Of a stretch of 64,000 bases of DNA, positions 51,558-59,950 are shown piece after piece (the stretch's first letter is position 1; the number at the start of each line of letters is the position of its first letter). The DNA is from Bog-159 sp963709155. GTDB taxonomy: Bacteria > Acidobacteriota > Terriglobia > Bryobacterales > Bryobacteraceae. The position numbers were made by a program, and so were the translations under genes. The notes beneath the pieces were generated by a model. That model ran no database searches, was not told the DNA's origin, and saw only the letters and a list, made by a program, of their open reading frames with translations. The stretch spans positions 558,001 to 622,000 of the forward strand of contig CAVPVD010000001.1 of NCBI GenBank assembly GCA_963709155.1, written 5' to 3'.

Positions 51558-54500
51558 ATGACAATACCAAAAGTAGTTGCTGTTGTACTTTATACCGTCG
51601 CCTCGGCCGCAGCCTTACACGCACAGTATCTCGTGACGTTCCAAGGCCCCGCGACGGTGTCTCAGGATCCGACGGTCTCTTTCTTCGATCCCACGACGCT
51701 GGCTCCCGGAGCTACCTTATCCGTGCCCGGAGCTTTTCAATTACTCAGCCTTCCGGACGGCAGTGAGCTTTACCTGATCACTAACAACACGGGCGCCGGC
51801 ATCACGGTGCTGCATCCCCGGAGCAAATCCGGAACCGCGGGCAGCCGGCACGATATCGGGAACTTCGCCAATCCGCTGAACTGCGCCGCCCTTTCCCCGG
51901 ACGGCAGCCGTCTCGTAGTAGGCGAGAATGCCGTGCATATCATCGATACCGGCAGCAACGTGGACCTCACGCCGAATGGAATCGCATTAGGCAGCGGAGC
52001 GGCGATTATCGGCGTGGCCGTGAGCTATGACAGTCAGACAGCGTACGCGTTGGCTACTAACAACGGGAGCAGCTTCCTGGCCTCCATCAGCCTGCCGGAA
52101 CTTACGGTGACGAATACCGTGAATATCGCCGGCGCGACCACGGCGCTGGCCCTGGGCCCTAACGCCCTGCTCTATGTGAGCGCTCCCAACCAGGTCGCGG
52201 AAATCAACCCGGCGACACTAGCCCCCACGCCCGGTGGAACGATTTCCATGAATGCGACGCCGGGGCCAGTGGTATTCCCGCCCGTTGCCTCGGCCGCCTG
52301 CTCGGCTCCGCCCTGCCCACCCACCTACGCCGTGGTTGCCAACCAGACCTATGGCACACAGCCCGCGATCCTCTTGCTCAATCTTCAGAACTATCTGGTG
52401 GAAGGCACGGTGCCGTTTACCGGCCTGGCGGCGCTGCAGTCGTCTCCGCTCACCGGGACTTCCGCGATTTTCGATAGCCTGTATGCCGCGTCTCCGACGA
52501 ATGTTTACGCGTTTTCGAGCGGCGCGCAATCGCTTTTCGATCTGCAAATCGGGCCCAACGGCGGCTTGGTCCTCGATATTCCCGTGATCGCGAACGTCAT
52601 CTTGTCCGCGCAGGCGGCATTCACCTTCTCCAATGATTTGGGCGTACCGGGCCGCAACTACCCGCAATCTCTCTTCACCGTATCCAGCGGAACGATTGAC
52701 GGCACGGGAATCGATAATCTCTACCGCATCGATGCGGCTTCCTCCCTGCTGACCCAGCAGGTGCCCCTGGCTTCCATGCCCGGAGCGGTAGCTTATTTCT
52801 CTCCCACATTTAATCCCAACGCCACGCCCACCACCGCCTTGCAGTATGGCAACTTTCAGTCCGTAGTGCCCGGCGGCACGACGTTGCCGCTGGTGGCGCG
52901 CGTACTCGATCAGAATGGGCTTCCCATCAGCGGGCTCGGCGTCAACTTCGCCACGGGCGGCGGGACGGGAGTGGTCACCCCGGTCAACACAGTCACCGGC
53001 GCCGATGGCTATGTGCAGGCGGTTTTCACGGCGGGAAGCACGCCAGCCGACATCGGCTCCAACGTCATCACCGCCACGATCGGTCCGCTGCCGGCAGGGT
53101 TCAACATTAATGTGGGGACCGGCGCACCCCTCCCCGTGGCGCTGACTGTGGTATCCGGCCAAGGCCAGGTGTTGCTGGAAAATCCCATCACGGAACAGTT
53201 GCCGGACGTGGCGCCATTTACGGTGCTGGCTACCGACTCCAACGGCAACCCCGTGCCGAACGCTTTGGTGACGTTTACTCTGACATCCGGAACGGGATCG
53301 CTGGCGGCGCCGAATGGCTACTACCAGAACGTAGTGGTCGTACCGGCGGACTTTACGGGCCAGGCTTATATTAATTATGTTCCAACTTTAGTCGCCTCAT
53401 ATCGTAGTTTTCAGGAAGCGACCATTACCGCTAGCGTGATCATCGATGCCAGCGGAGACACAGTCAGCCAGACCTTCTATATCACCACTCTGCCTTTGGA
53501 CGTGCAATACTGCGGCGCGCCGCCCTGCACGCCCATCAGTCCGCTGATCGCGCAGCTTCTCGAGCCGGCACGGGGCACCGTCCTCACCGGCACGGCCGGA
53601 AGCACCCTGCCGAACCCCATTCTGGTGCAAGTCTACGCGGCCAGCGGTCCTGCCATCCCCAATCTCGGCGTGCAGGTGAGCACCGGCCCCAACACGCACC
53701 TGCCGAATGCCAGTTGCGCGGGTCCATCCGGCGGAGGCCTGGCGTTGACCAATGCCAGCGGCCTGGCTACCTGCAACGTGGTTCTGAATGGCGTGCCGGG
53801 TACCAAACCTCTCACGGTCAGCATTCCGGAAGCCGGTCTTGGCAACGGCTCCGGACTGTCTTTTACCAGCTATACGCTGACGATTCTGCCAGGCGCCGCC
53901 GCGAACATCAGGGTGATCAGCGGAACTAATCAGGTTGTGACGCAATACCAAACTTTGCCGGCGCCGTTCCTGGTGCAGGTCAGCGACGCCTTCAGTAATC
54001 CGATTCCCGCCATACCGGTCACCTGGAAAGTACTGTCCGGATCCATCGTCCTCACCGGCGCCAGCGCTCAGACCACGGCGACCGGTGAAGCCATCGCCTC
54101 TGGAATCGTAGACAGTCCGGGGGGGACCAGCGTGCAGGTCCAATTCACCGCGGGTCCGGTATCGGTCACATTTACGGTCCTGGTCGAGATACCCGCGGCC
54201 GCCGTTAAGGTGGTTTCGGGTGACAACCAAAGCGCCCAGATCAACTCACCTCTTGCCGCGCCCCTGGTAGTGCTGGCACAAGACAAGGCTGGCAATCCAG
54301 CGTCCTATGCGCCGGTGTTCTTTACGACGAGTGGCAATCAGACGCTGAGCGCTGCTTCGGTAACAGCCGACGTCAACGGCCAGGCCTCCACGATGGTGAC
54401 GTCAGTGGGACCCGTGGCGGGACCTTTTACCGTTTCTGCTGTGTCCGGCGCCGGTAAGAACCCACCGACAGCCAGTTTCTCTATGACGACGCTAGCCCTG

Positions 54501-55226
54501 GGTCCGTCCGGCCCCTCTATCCTGAACTCAGCCAGTTTTGGCTCCGCCATCGCTCCTGGAGGTTTGGTGACCTTCACCGGGGCGGGTCTCACACCCACCA
54601 TCCAGGGTGTCGTGACCGATCCCACCCAGATGACGGGCTATGCAGTGTCCTTCGATGGGATCACAGCACCGATCCTGGCGCTAGTGAACCAGAACGGGAC
54701 TCAGCAGATTAATGCGCAGGTGCCGTTTGAAGAGATGCCGGGTACGTCCGATGCCATCACCATCGAAACACCGCAAGGCTCGGCCACGCTGAGCAACATC
54801 ACGGTGAGTCCGTTGGCTCCGGGCATTTTCACCAGTGGAACCTTGGCTGCCTACGGCACGACTTACCCGCTGGCGATGGCCTTGCGACCGGACGGCAGTT
54901 ACGTGAACGGTTCGAATCCGGCTCTGCGCGGCGAAACCATCACATTCTTCGCCACTGGACTGGGCCAGACGGTCCCCAACGCGTCCACCGGGGTAGTCGG
55001 TCAGCCCGGCCAGATTGTCGGCGGAACCTTGTATGCCGGCGTGAACAATCAAGGCGACGCGGTGGTTTCGGCGATCTACCAACCGAACGCAATAGGAGTC
55101 TATGCCGTGACCATACAGATCCCGCCCGCCACTGTGCCTGGGCCGGCGCAGCCGCTGGGCCTGTTGATGGTGGATCTGACAGGCACTGGCTACAGCGCAC
55201 CACCGGCTTATGTGCCGGTTCAGTAA
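51558..55226 (+). CDS. Large secreted Ig-like-domain protein with TIGR03437 C-terminus
   Basis: A 1222-residue exported protein (signal peptide VVAVVLYTVASAAALHAQ). Residues ~20-420 are a beta-rich region whose start resembles a propeller-like module (SLPDGSELYLITNN, SPDGSRLVVGENAV). Residues ~420-970 hold at least four invasin-type (Big_1-like) Ig repeats: PLVARVLDQNGLPISGLGVNF, FTVLATDSNGNPVPNALVTF, FLVQVSDAFSNPIPAIPVTW, LVVLAQDKAGNPASYAPVFF. The last ~230 residues match the Solibacter-type C-terminal domain: ILNSASFGSAIAPGGLVTF, then NGTQQINAQVPFEEMPGTSD and ETITFFATGLGQTVPN. Likely surface adhesion or a matrix role. No cell-wall anchor is seen; export is Sec-type. Confidence 0.88.
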   Translation: MTIPKVVAVVLYTVASAAALHAQYLVTFQGPATVSQDPTVSFFDPTTLAPGATLSVPGAFQLLSLPDGSELYLITNNTGAGITVLHPRSKSGTAGSRHDIGNFANPLNCAALSPDGSRLVVGENAVHIIDTGSNVDLTPNGIALGSGAAIIGVAVSYDSQTAYALATNNGSSFLASISLPELTVTNTVNIAGATTALALGPNALLYVSAPNQVAEINPATLAPTPGGTISMNATPGPVVFPPVASAACSAPPCPPTYAVVANQTYGTQPAILLLNLQNYLVEGTVPFTGLAALQSSPLTGTSAIFDSLYAASPTNVYAFSSGAQSLFDLQIGPNGGLVLDIPVIANVILSAQAAFTFSNDLGVPGRNYPQSLFTVSSGTIDGTGIDNLYRIDAASSLLTQQVPLASMPGAVAYFSPTFNPNATPTTALQYGNFQSVVPGGTTLPLVARVLDQNGLPISGLGVNFATGGGTGVVTPVNTVTGADGYVQAVFTAGSTPADIGSNVITATIGPLPAGFNINVGTGAPLPVALTVVSGQGQVLLENPITEQLPDVAPFTVLATDSNGNPVPNALVTFTLTSGTGSLAAPNGYYQNVVVVPADFTGQAYINYVPTLVASYRSFQEATITASVIIDASGDTVSQTFYITTLPLDVQYCGAPPCTPISPLIAQLLEPARGTVLTGTAGSTLPNPILVQVYAASGPAIPNLGVQVSTGPNTHLPNASCAGPSGGGLALTNASGLATCNVVLNGVPGTKPLTVSIPEAGLGNGSGLSFTSYTLTILPGAAANIRVISGTNQVVTQYQTLPAPFLVQVSDAFSNPIPAIPVTWKVLSGSIVLTGASAQTTATGEAIASGIVDSPGGTSVQVQFTAGPVSVTFTVLVEIPAAAVKVVSGDNQSAQINSPLAAPLVVLAQDKAGNPASYAPVFFTTSGNQTLSAASVTADVNGQASTMVTSVGPVAGPFTVSAVSGAGKNPPTASFSMTTLALGPSGPSILNSASFGSAIAPGGLVTFTGAGLTPTIQGVVTDPTQMTGYAVSFDGITAPILALVNQNGTQQINAQVPFEEMPGTSDAITIETPQGSATLSNITVSPLAPGIFTSGTLAAYGTTYPLAMALRPDGSYVNGSNPALRGETITFFATGLGQTVPNASTGVVGQPGQIVGGTLYAGVNNQGDAVVSAIYQPNAIGVYAVTIQIPPATVPGPAQPLGLLMVDLTGTGYSAPPAYVPVQ

Positions 55227-55242
55227 TCGATCGGGGCTTTCT

Positions 55243-56445
55243 ATGACGGACAAGTCATCCAGCAACCGTAGTCTCTTCTCGCGCACATGGGCAATGGGGA
55301 TGGCGCTCGGGATCGCCCTGCTGGCGATCCCGCCAGCATCCGCGCAACCCTTCAAATTGCTGTATTCCTTCACCGGCGCTTCCGACGGCGGAGGGCCTTG
55401 GGGCACGCCTCTATACACCGGCGGTAACATCTACGGCACGACCTTTTACGGCGGCAGCCAACTGGCGAACGACGCAGGAACGTTCTTTCAGTTCGTTCCG
55501 GAGAATGGGGGAGGGCGGGAGAGCGTATTGTACGACTTTGCCGGCCAGCCTAACGACGGCTCGGCTCCCATGAGCGGCGTGATCACGGACGGAGCGGGCG
55601 ATTTTTATGGAACCACTACACAGGGCGGATTCAGTCTGCGCGGGACCATCTATGAGTGGAGCGGCGGCTCTGAGTTCGTGTTGTACAACTTTACCGGTCC
55701 GGATGGCGAAACGCCGGAAGGTAACCTGATTCTCGACCCGGTCGGCGACCTGTACGGTACCACTAGCAACGGCGGCACCAATGACTCCGGTACGGTATTC
55801 GCGCTTAGTGCCGGTGGCAGTCTGGTTCAGCTCTATAGCTTCGGCAGCCATGCCGGTGATGGCATAGGCCCGGCCTCCAGCCTGGTTTTTCGGAAGAACC
55901 TCTTGTATGGTGTGACAACGGAGGGCGGCGCGCACAGTTGGGGCATCCTCTTCAGCATTAATGTGAAGACAAAGGCCGAAACGATCTTGTATAGTTTTCG
56001 CGGCGGAGCGAATGGCGGAACTCCTGTCGGTGGCCTGGTCCTGGATGGCAAGGGCAATCTCTACGGCACTACCTCGGCGGGCGGCAACGCCAATGGCACA
56101 GCCGGCGATGGAGTCATATTTATGATTAACATCGCCAGCCCGCAGTATACGGTGGCCCACACTTTCACGGGCCCAGATGGCGCCCAGCCCCTTTCGACTA
56201 TGATTTCGGATGGCCAAGGTAACTTCTACGGCACCACCTACATCGGTGGCGCGCACAACTATGGCACCGTGTTCAAACTGAATGCCGCGACGGGTACGCT
56301 GACTACTCTTTACAGCTTCACAAATGGGCCGGACGGCTCTTACCCATACGCCGGTCTGACTCTGGATTCCGCCGGCAACCTCTATGGCGCCGCCACCCGG
56401 GGCGGCAAGTATGGCTGGGGGACTCTCTTCGAGATCACGCCGTAA
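55243..56445 (+). CDS. Secreted GloVer-repeat protein
   Basis: A 400-residue exported protein. The start ATG 55243 lies 16 bases after the previous stop, so co-transcription is likely. A signal peptide (MGMALGIALLAIPPASAQ) follows a short basic region. The body contains about eight GloVer-type repeats (TIGR03803-like) of ~50 residues, each with a glycine-rich turn and a D/N-GxxYGTT box: GNIYGTTFYGGS, GDFYGTTTQGG, GNLYGTTSAGG, GNFYGTTYIGGAHNYGTVFKL. The spacing and the L-YSF strand in each repeat indicate a beta-propeller. Function is unknown; it is common in this phylum. It closes the extracytoplasmic block. Confidence 0.87.
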   Translation: MTDKSSSNRSLFSRTWAMGMALGIALLAIPPASAQPFKLLYSFTGASDGGGPWGTPLYTGGNIYGTTFYGGSQLANDAGTFFQFVPENGGGRESVLYDFAGQPNDGSAPMSGVITDGAGDFYGTTTQGGFSLRGTIYEWSGGSEFVLYNFTGPDGETPEGNLILDPVGDLYGTTSNGGTNDSGTVFALSAGGSLVQLYSFGSHAGDGIGPASSLVFRKNLLYGVTTEGGAHSWGILFSINVKTKAETILYSFRGGANGGTPVGGLVLDGKGNLYGTTSAGGNANGTAGDGVIFMINIASPQYTVAHTFTGPDGAQPLSTMISDGQGNFYGTTYIGGAHNYGTVFKLNAATGTLTTLYSFTNGPDGSYPYAGLTLDSAGNLYGAATRGGKYGWGTLFEITP

Positions 56446-56470
56446 CGCAATGGATGCTCATGTCCTCTTG

Positions 56471-56634
56471 GGCCCTACTTTTGGAAATCTCAGAAGTTGA
56501 CACCCGGCGCGAACGCTAATGATGACCGGGCTCCGGCGATGTCGTAGGCTATCCATGCGTGCCCGCGGCCTCGTCGTGGGCCCTACTTTTTGGAAATCTC
56601 AGAAGTCGGCGTCCAGCGCGAACGCCAATAATGA
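56471..56634. repeat. Direct repeat pair, 55-56 bp
   Basis: Copy 1 (56471-56525) and copy 2 (56579-56634) both start GGCCCTACTTTT, contain GGAAATCTCAGAAGT and end with GCGCGAACGC followed by AATGATGA or AATAATGA. They differ at several bases and are separated by ~53 bases. They share the 11-mer TTGGAAATCTC with the exact repeat at 56639-56678. Origin unknown. Confidence 0.75.
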
Positions 56635-56638
56635 GGCC

Positions 56639-56678
56639 TTTCGCGTCCTCCCCCCCGCGAGATCTTGGAAATCTCCGG
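56639..56678. repeat. 40-bp exact repeat, copy 1 (junction at truncated permease)
   Basis: This exact 40-mer recurs at 58808-58847. It begins TTTCGCGTCCTCCCCCCCGC and ends GAGATCTTGGAAATCTCCGG. The part GAGAT-cttggaa-ATCTC is a small hairpin. It abuts the end of the truncated ADOP permease. Confidence 0.85.
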
Positions 56679-56679
56679 A

Positions 56680-57008
56680 TCGCTCAAAAGCCTGACAGGC
56701 CGGGCCCACGGCATGGCGCCGTAGTTATAGTTAGAGGTCAGCACCAGACCGCTGAAGGTGCGATTGCGGTCGCGCAGGTCTACATAGTCAGGGTAGGAGA
56801 CGGGCAGGTTTAGGCCCAGCGGCGTGGATGCGGCGGTGTTAATGGTCACCACGAGCTCCAGGCTCAGCACCGATAGCGGGCGCAGCAGTATTGCGTCGGC
56901 GAGGCTGAACATGGCCGAGGTTGCACCAATGCCGAGAGCCAGCACAAATCGCCACGGCTGTAAACACGGGTCCTGGCGCAGGACCCGCAACGCCTGGGTT
57001 AGCAACAT
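56680..57008 (-). pseudogene. Truncated ADOP-type MacB permease, N-terminal fragment
   Basis: A minus-strand fragment from ATG 57008 that carries the N-terminus of acidobacterial MacB/FtsX permeases: LLTQALRVLRQDP, then LALGIGATSAMFSLADAILL, RPLSVLSLELVVTINTAAST, PVSYPDYVDLRDRNRTFSGL. Between RQDP and LALGIG the frame is out by one for about seven codons (a -1 and a +1), where another frame reads PVFTAVAI, matching the expected family sequence. The gene stops matching at about 56690, where the 40-bp repeat begins; the other ~700 residues are missing. These permeases normally pair with an ABC ATPase; none is here. A decayed fragment. Confidence 0.75.
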
Positions 57009-57176
57009 GAGGACGTTCCTCGCAAAACGTTGACCCGCGGAATCCACGCCCATTCCAAGGCCATGAGTCCGGCGCCCGCGATCCAATCATATCAGGTAAC
57101 ACGGTCTGTCACTATCTTCTTCGCTGTCCGTTTTTGGGACTCACCGCCCGATCTCGACCCGGCCATTCGGCCATGT

Positions 57177-57881
57177 TCATCGCAGGTGCGTGTTGAAGAA
57201 AGCCAGAATGCGACGGCGCGCGTCCTGGGCGGACGGTCCGTGATAGCTGACGCCTATCACCTTCGTCATTTTGAAAAGCAAGTCGTGGTGGTTGTTCATG
57301 AAGGAATGCCCGGCGTCGGGATATTCCTTCACATCGTGTGGGACGTGAACGGCGCTCAGCACCCGTTCCAGTTCGGCCGCGGCGCCCCGTGCGAAGCGAT
57401 CTTTGGCCCCATAGCTCGCGACGATAGGACATGCGCCGGCCAACAAGGTTTTGGCATCCTTGGGAATCCGTCCGCCGTAGTTGACGCTGGATGCCGAGAA
57501 CCCCCCACCGGGCGGAGCGAGCAGCAGGGCGAATCCGCCGCCCATGCAGAAACCGATGACCCCAATTTTGCCGGAGCATCCTTCCTGCCGCGCGAGCCAA
57601 GCGCGGGCCGCCTCGATATCGGCGTAGAATTTTCCGTTGCGGGCGGCCGCATCGCGGATCATGTCGCGTATGCAAGCGATCTTCCCGCCCGGGAAGTATA
57701 GATCAGGCGCCACGGCGAGGTATCCTTCGCCGGCGAGCCAATCGGCGTGAATTCGCAGGTCCTGGCTCATCCCTGCCGCGTCGTGCAGCACGACGACACC
57801 CGGGCATGGCGCGCTTTGTTGGGGAATCGCGAGATAGGCAGGCATCTCGCCGGCGGCGACGAGGATCTTGATGTCAGGCAT
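57177..57881 (-). CDS. Dienelactone hydrolase-family protein
   Basis: A 234-residue alpha/beta hydrolase of the dienelactone hydrolase group. The nucleophile cysteine is in IGVIGFCMGGGFALLL; the acid aspartate is in YGAKDRF and the catalytic histidine in DAGHSFMN. N-terminal elements are PGVVVLHDAAGMSQDLR and YLAVAPDLYFPGG. The family opens dienelactones or similar esters and is often found in aromatic or sugar-ester metabolism. No pathway genes are adjacent. It sits intact inside a stretch of decayed sequence and appears to be transcribed alone. The start ATG 57881 lacks an obvious ribosome site. Confidence 0.9.
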   Translation of the reverse strand: MPDIKILVAAGEMPAYLAIPQQSAPCPGVVVLHDAAGMSQDLRIHADWLAGEGYLAVAPDLYFPGGKIACIRDMIRDAAARNGKFYADIEAARAWLARQEGCSGKIGVIGFCMGGGFALLLAPPGGGFSASSVNYGGRIPKDAKTLLAGACPIVASYGAKDRFARGAAAELERVLSAVHVPHDVKEYPDAGHSFMNNHHDLLFKMTKVIGVSYHGPSAQDARRRILAFFNTHLR

Positions 57882-58397
57882 AAGGGACGGCTTTGGCCTT
57901 TATACTATTCAATGATAAGGGGTCCGATAGCATGTTCGAATATCTTGCTCGCAAGCATGCGCCTACCAACGTTCGTGCTTCGCGCATGGCACCACGTCAC
58001 GCTGTAGTGCAAGATTGAGAAGATGGATGTTCCTGACGAATAGATCGCCAGTGGCTGGAGGTTCTCTCCGCTTTCATACACCGGCGATTTTCCATTCGAC
58101 AAAGCTCAAGGGCGAGGATTGAAACGGAAACCTCTAAGCCTTGCGGTTGGCTTCTTCCTGCGGCAACAGCGTTGCGCGCGCGTTGGCCCCCGCACGCGGA
58201 GGGAACGCTGCCTTTTTGCGGAGGCGCTGGCGACGAGACGGTGTTCGAGAGGGACTTCATCCGCCGCGCGATACGCTGCCCGCGCCCGCCCGGCGCCGCG
58301 ACCGGCAGTGGGTGGATGGGCGGTGCGATGGGGACGAGACGTTGTGGCAAGTCCCATTAGGTAGAGTCGGTGTTTAGAGACGTTCGCAACATCGACT
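57882..58397. other. Gene-poor stretch with GC-rich repeat copy
   Basis: No convincing coding frame. It contains 58295-58329, which matches 59658-59692 at 32 of 35 bases (GCCGCGACCGGCAG then GGATGGGCGG). The rest is AT-rich near 57900-58100 and very GC-rich after. Confidence 0.5.
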
Positions 58398-58574
58398 TCA
58401 GCCGTACGTTGAAGTGGACGTTAGTAGTTGCTCCGCACAGAGAATCCATCTCGGTGTGTGATCGCGCTCGCCGCAGGACGGAAAGGGCGTTCCCGCCAGC
58501 ACAACTATTTCCCGGCCGCAGATCGCACAACGATAGAAGCCGGACTCGGGGCTGACCTGACCTTCTTCGGCCAT
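58398..58574 (-). CDS. Small zinc-ribbon-like protein
   Basis: A 58-residue protein from ATG 58574: MAEEGQVSPESGFYRCAICG followed by REIVVLAGTPFPSCGERDHT and PRWILCAEQ. The Cys pair Y-x-C-x-x-C-G, a third Cys before GERDH and a conserved tryptophan match small zinc ribbons, with the last ligand possibly the histidine or final cysteine. A longer in-frame extension upstream looks non-coding. The gene overlaps an imperfect hairpin at its 3' end. Function is unknown. Confidence 0.5.
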   Translation of the reverse strand: MAEEGQVSPESGFYRCAICGREIVVLAGTPFPSCGERDHTPRWILCAEQLLTSTSTYG

Positions 58575-58646
58575 GCGCTCAGCGTAACACGTCGCTAGGC
58601 CTGGAGCCGGTCGCGCGCCTCTGGGGCAGAGTATACTGAGAGGCGG

Positions 58647-58800
58647 CCATGCCCGATTCGCGAGCTTCGCGCCAGCGATTTTCAGAATCGTGGCGTACGT
58701 CGCCGGCGCAACCGACCCGCAGACACAGCCTGTCACTGCGGGCAGTGCCCACGCTGCCTCGACGAGGCCCGCTGGGAACGTATCTTCCAGGAACTGCGTT
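58647..58800 (+). pseudogene. Fragment of a CxCGxCxRC protein, interrupted by repeat
   Basis: A plus-strand frame reads PIRELRASDFQNRGVRRRRN, then CHCGQCPRCLDEARWERIFQ. The cysteine cluster (C-x-C-G-x-C-x-x-C) with RWERIF is a recognisable small zinc-binding motif. The intact C-terminus would continue beyond E, but the sequence becomes the 40-bp repeat at 58808. A potential ATG at 58649 is in another frame, so an N-terminal shift is also implied. Remnant only. Confidence 0.5.
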
Positions 58801-58807
58801 CGCGGCT

Positions 58808-58847
58808 TTTCGCGTCCTCCCCCCCGCGAGATCTTGGAAATCTCCGG
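58808..58847. repeat. 40-bp exact repeat, copy 2 (junction at truncated zinc-finger gene)
   Basis: This copy is identical to 56639-56678. It abuts the interrupted CxCGxCxRC fragment, so both copies end a gene fragment on the same strand sense of repeat. Confidence 0.85.
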
Positions 58848-59147
58848 GCGCGAGGCGTGGCCATTGCGTCGCGCGCTGCGTGCGACCTTGCGGCGGATGA
58901 AGGCCCTGGCCGTGCACAGCGTCCCTCCGGCCGCTGGAGGCGTGCAAGCCGTGGCCGCGCGATACGCCGACCGCAGTCGCTAACCGTGTTCGCTGGCGGT
59001 CCCGCCGCTCGGCGGTTCCATCGCGAGCGCTCGGATTACATCGTATCCACACGTGGATATCAGCGTGCCGTTCGACCAGAACGCAACGGCGGCAGAAGTA
59101 ACTGAGTACCTGCGCGCGGCGATGGACGATTGAAGCAACTTCTCGTT
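58848..59147. other. GC-rich non-coding stretch
   Basis: No gene is supported. It contains one copy (58934-58961) of a short motif around TGCAAGCCGTGGCCGCGC, which recurs with changes near 59528 and 59769. Confidence 0.45.
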
Positions 59148-59381
59148 TCAGAAGCCGTAATCATTTTGCCGCAGCCCTTCTTTGTAGGCTTCCTTCGCCG
59201 CCCGGGCTTTATCTTGGGCATCCTGTTCTTTGAAGCCTGCTTGGTCCCATCGCTCCCAAGCAGGGAGCGAGTAGTCGGGCGTGGCTAGGGCTTCTTCTTC
59301 GCGAATGGCAGCGACCCATAGATCAACCGCTGCTTTGTAGGCCTGCTGTAAGCGATCTAATTCCGCACGGTCAATAGGCAC
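59148..59381 (-). CDS. Small helical protein of unknown function
   Basis: A 77-residue acidic protein, ATG 59381. It reads MPIDRAELDRLQQAYKAAVD, LWVAAIREEEALATPDYSLP, AWERWDQAGFKEQDAQDKAR and AAKEAYKEGLRQNDYGF. Two amphipathic helices flank a Pro/Trp-containing turn, and codon use is protein-like. The frame stands out in an otherwise non-coding GC-rich area. No signal peptide or family was recognised. I consider it real on composition and regular helix pattern. Confidence 0.6.
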   Translation of the reverse strand: MPIDRAELDRLQQAYKAAVDLWVAAIREEEALATPDYSLPAWERWDQAGFKEQDAQDKARAAKEAYKEGLRQNDYGF

Positions 59382-59950
59382 TCTCGTATGGTAGCAAGGA
59401 AAAGTGCCAATTTGATGTCAGTTCGAGAGGCAATTCGTCGCGCGGCGTTGACGTCGGCGGCCGACGCCGCTTCCAGATGCCGCGCCGCGACGTCGGACGA
59501 GGCGCGGATCGCAGCGCAGGGCGCGGCTGGAGGCTGGCAAGCCGTGGCCGCGCCTGGCGAGCGCCCGGCGCCCGTGCCCCTTCCGTCGGGGCGACTGGCG
59601 CTTCGCGCAGCTTGATGCACGGCGGGCGTGACCAGCGTTGGAAGTGCGTCGTCCGTTGCCGCGACCGGCAGCGGGCGGATGGGCGGCGCGATACGGCGGC
59701 CAGACGCTGTGTAATGGCCAGGCGTTCGTCCGCCGCTCGTCGCGATGACCACGCCCGAGCGCCTGGCGCTGGAGGCGTGAAGCGTGGCCGCGCATGACGC
59801 TCGCCCCACGTTCCAGCCGGTTGCGGATAGACCTCTCTCGATTAGCGTAGAACAGATACGCGAATCGGACAGGGGCCTTCTTCCGGAAGACGCTGTAAGT
59901 CATTGTGCAGCCGCTTCGCGCTACAATTTAAGACGTAAGTATCCACTATA
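59382..59950. other. GC-rich non-coding stretch with repeated motifs
   Basis: It contains 59658-59692, which matches 58295-58329 at 32 of 35 bases, and two copies of the GGC-AAGC-GTGGCCGCGC motif. Frames here are GC-driven and inconsistent. No gene is supported. Confidence 0.45.

Noticed and set aside
56583..57086. Intact permease from 57086
   Set aside because: Only the N-terminal ~100 residues match a MacB-type permease; it has a local out-of-frame stretch and is cut off at the 40-bp repeat.
58388..58422. Imperfect inverted repeat resembling an integron attC site
   Set aside because: The arm ends do not fit the RYYYAAC / GTTRRRY core, and no integrase or cassette array is nearby.
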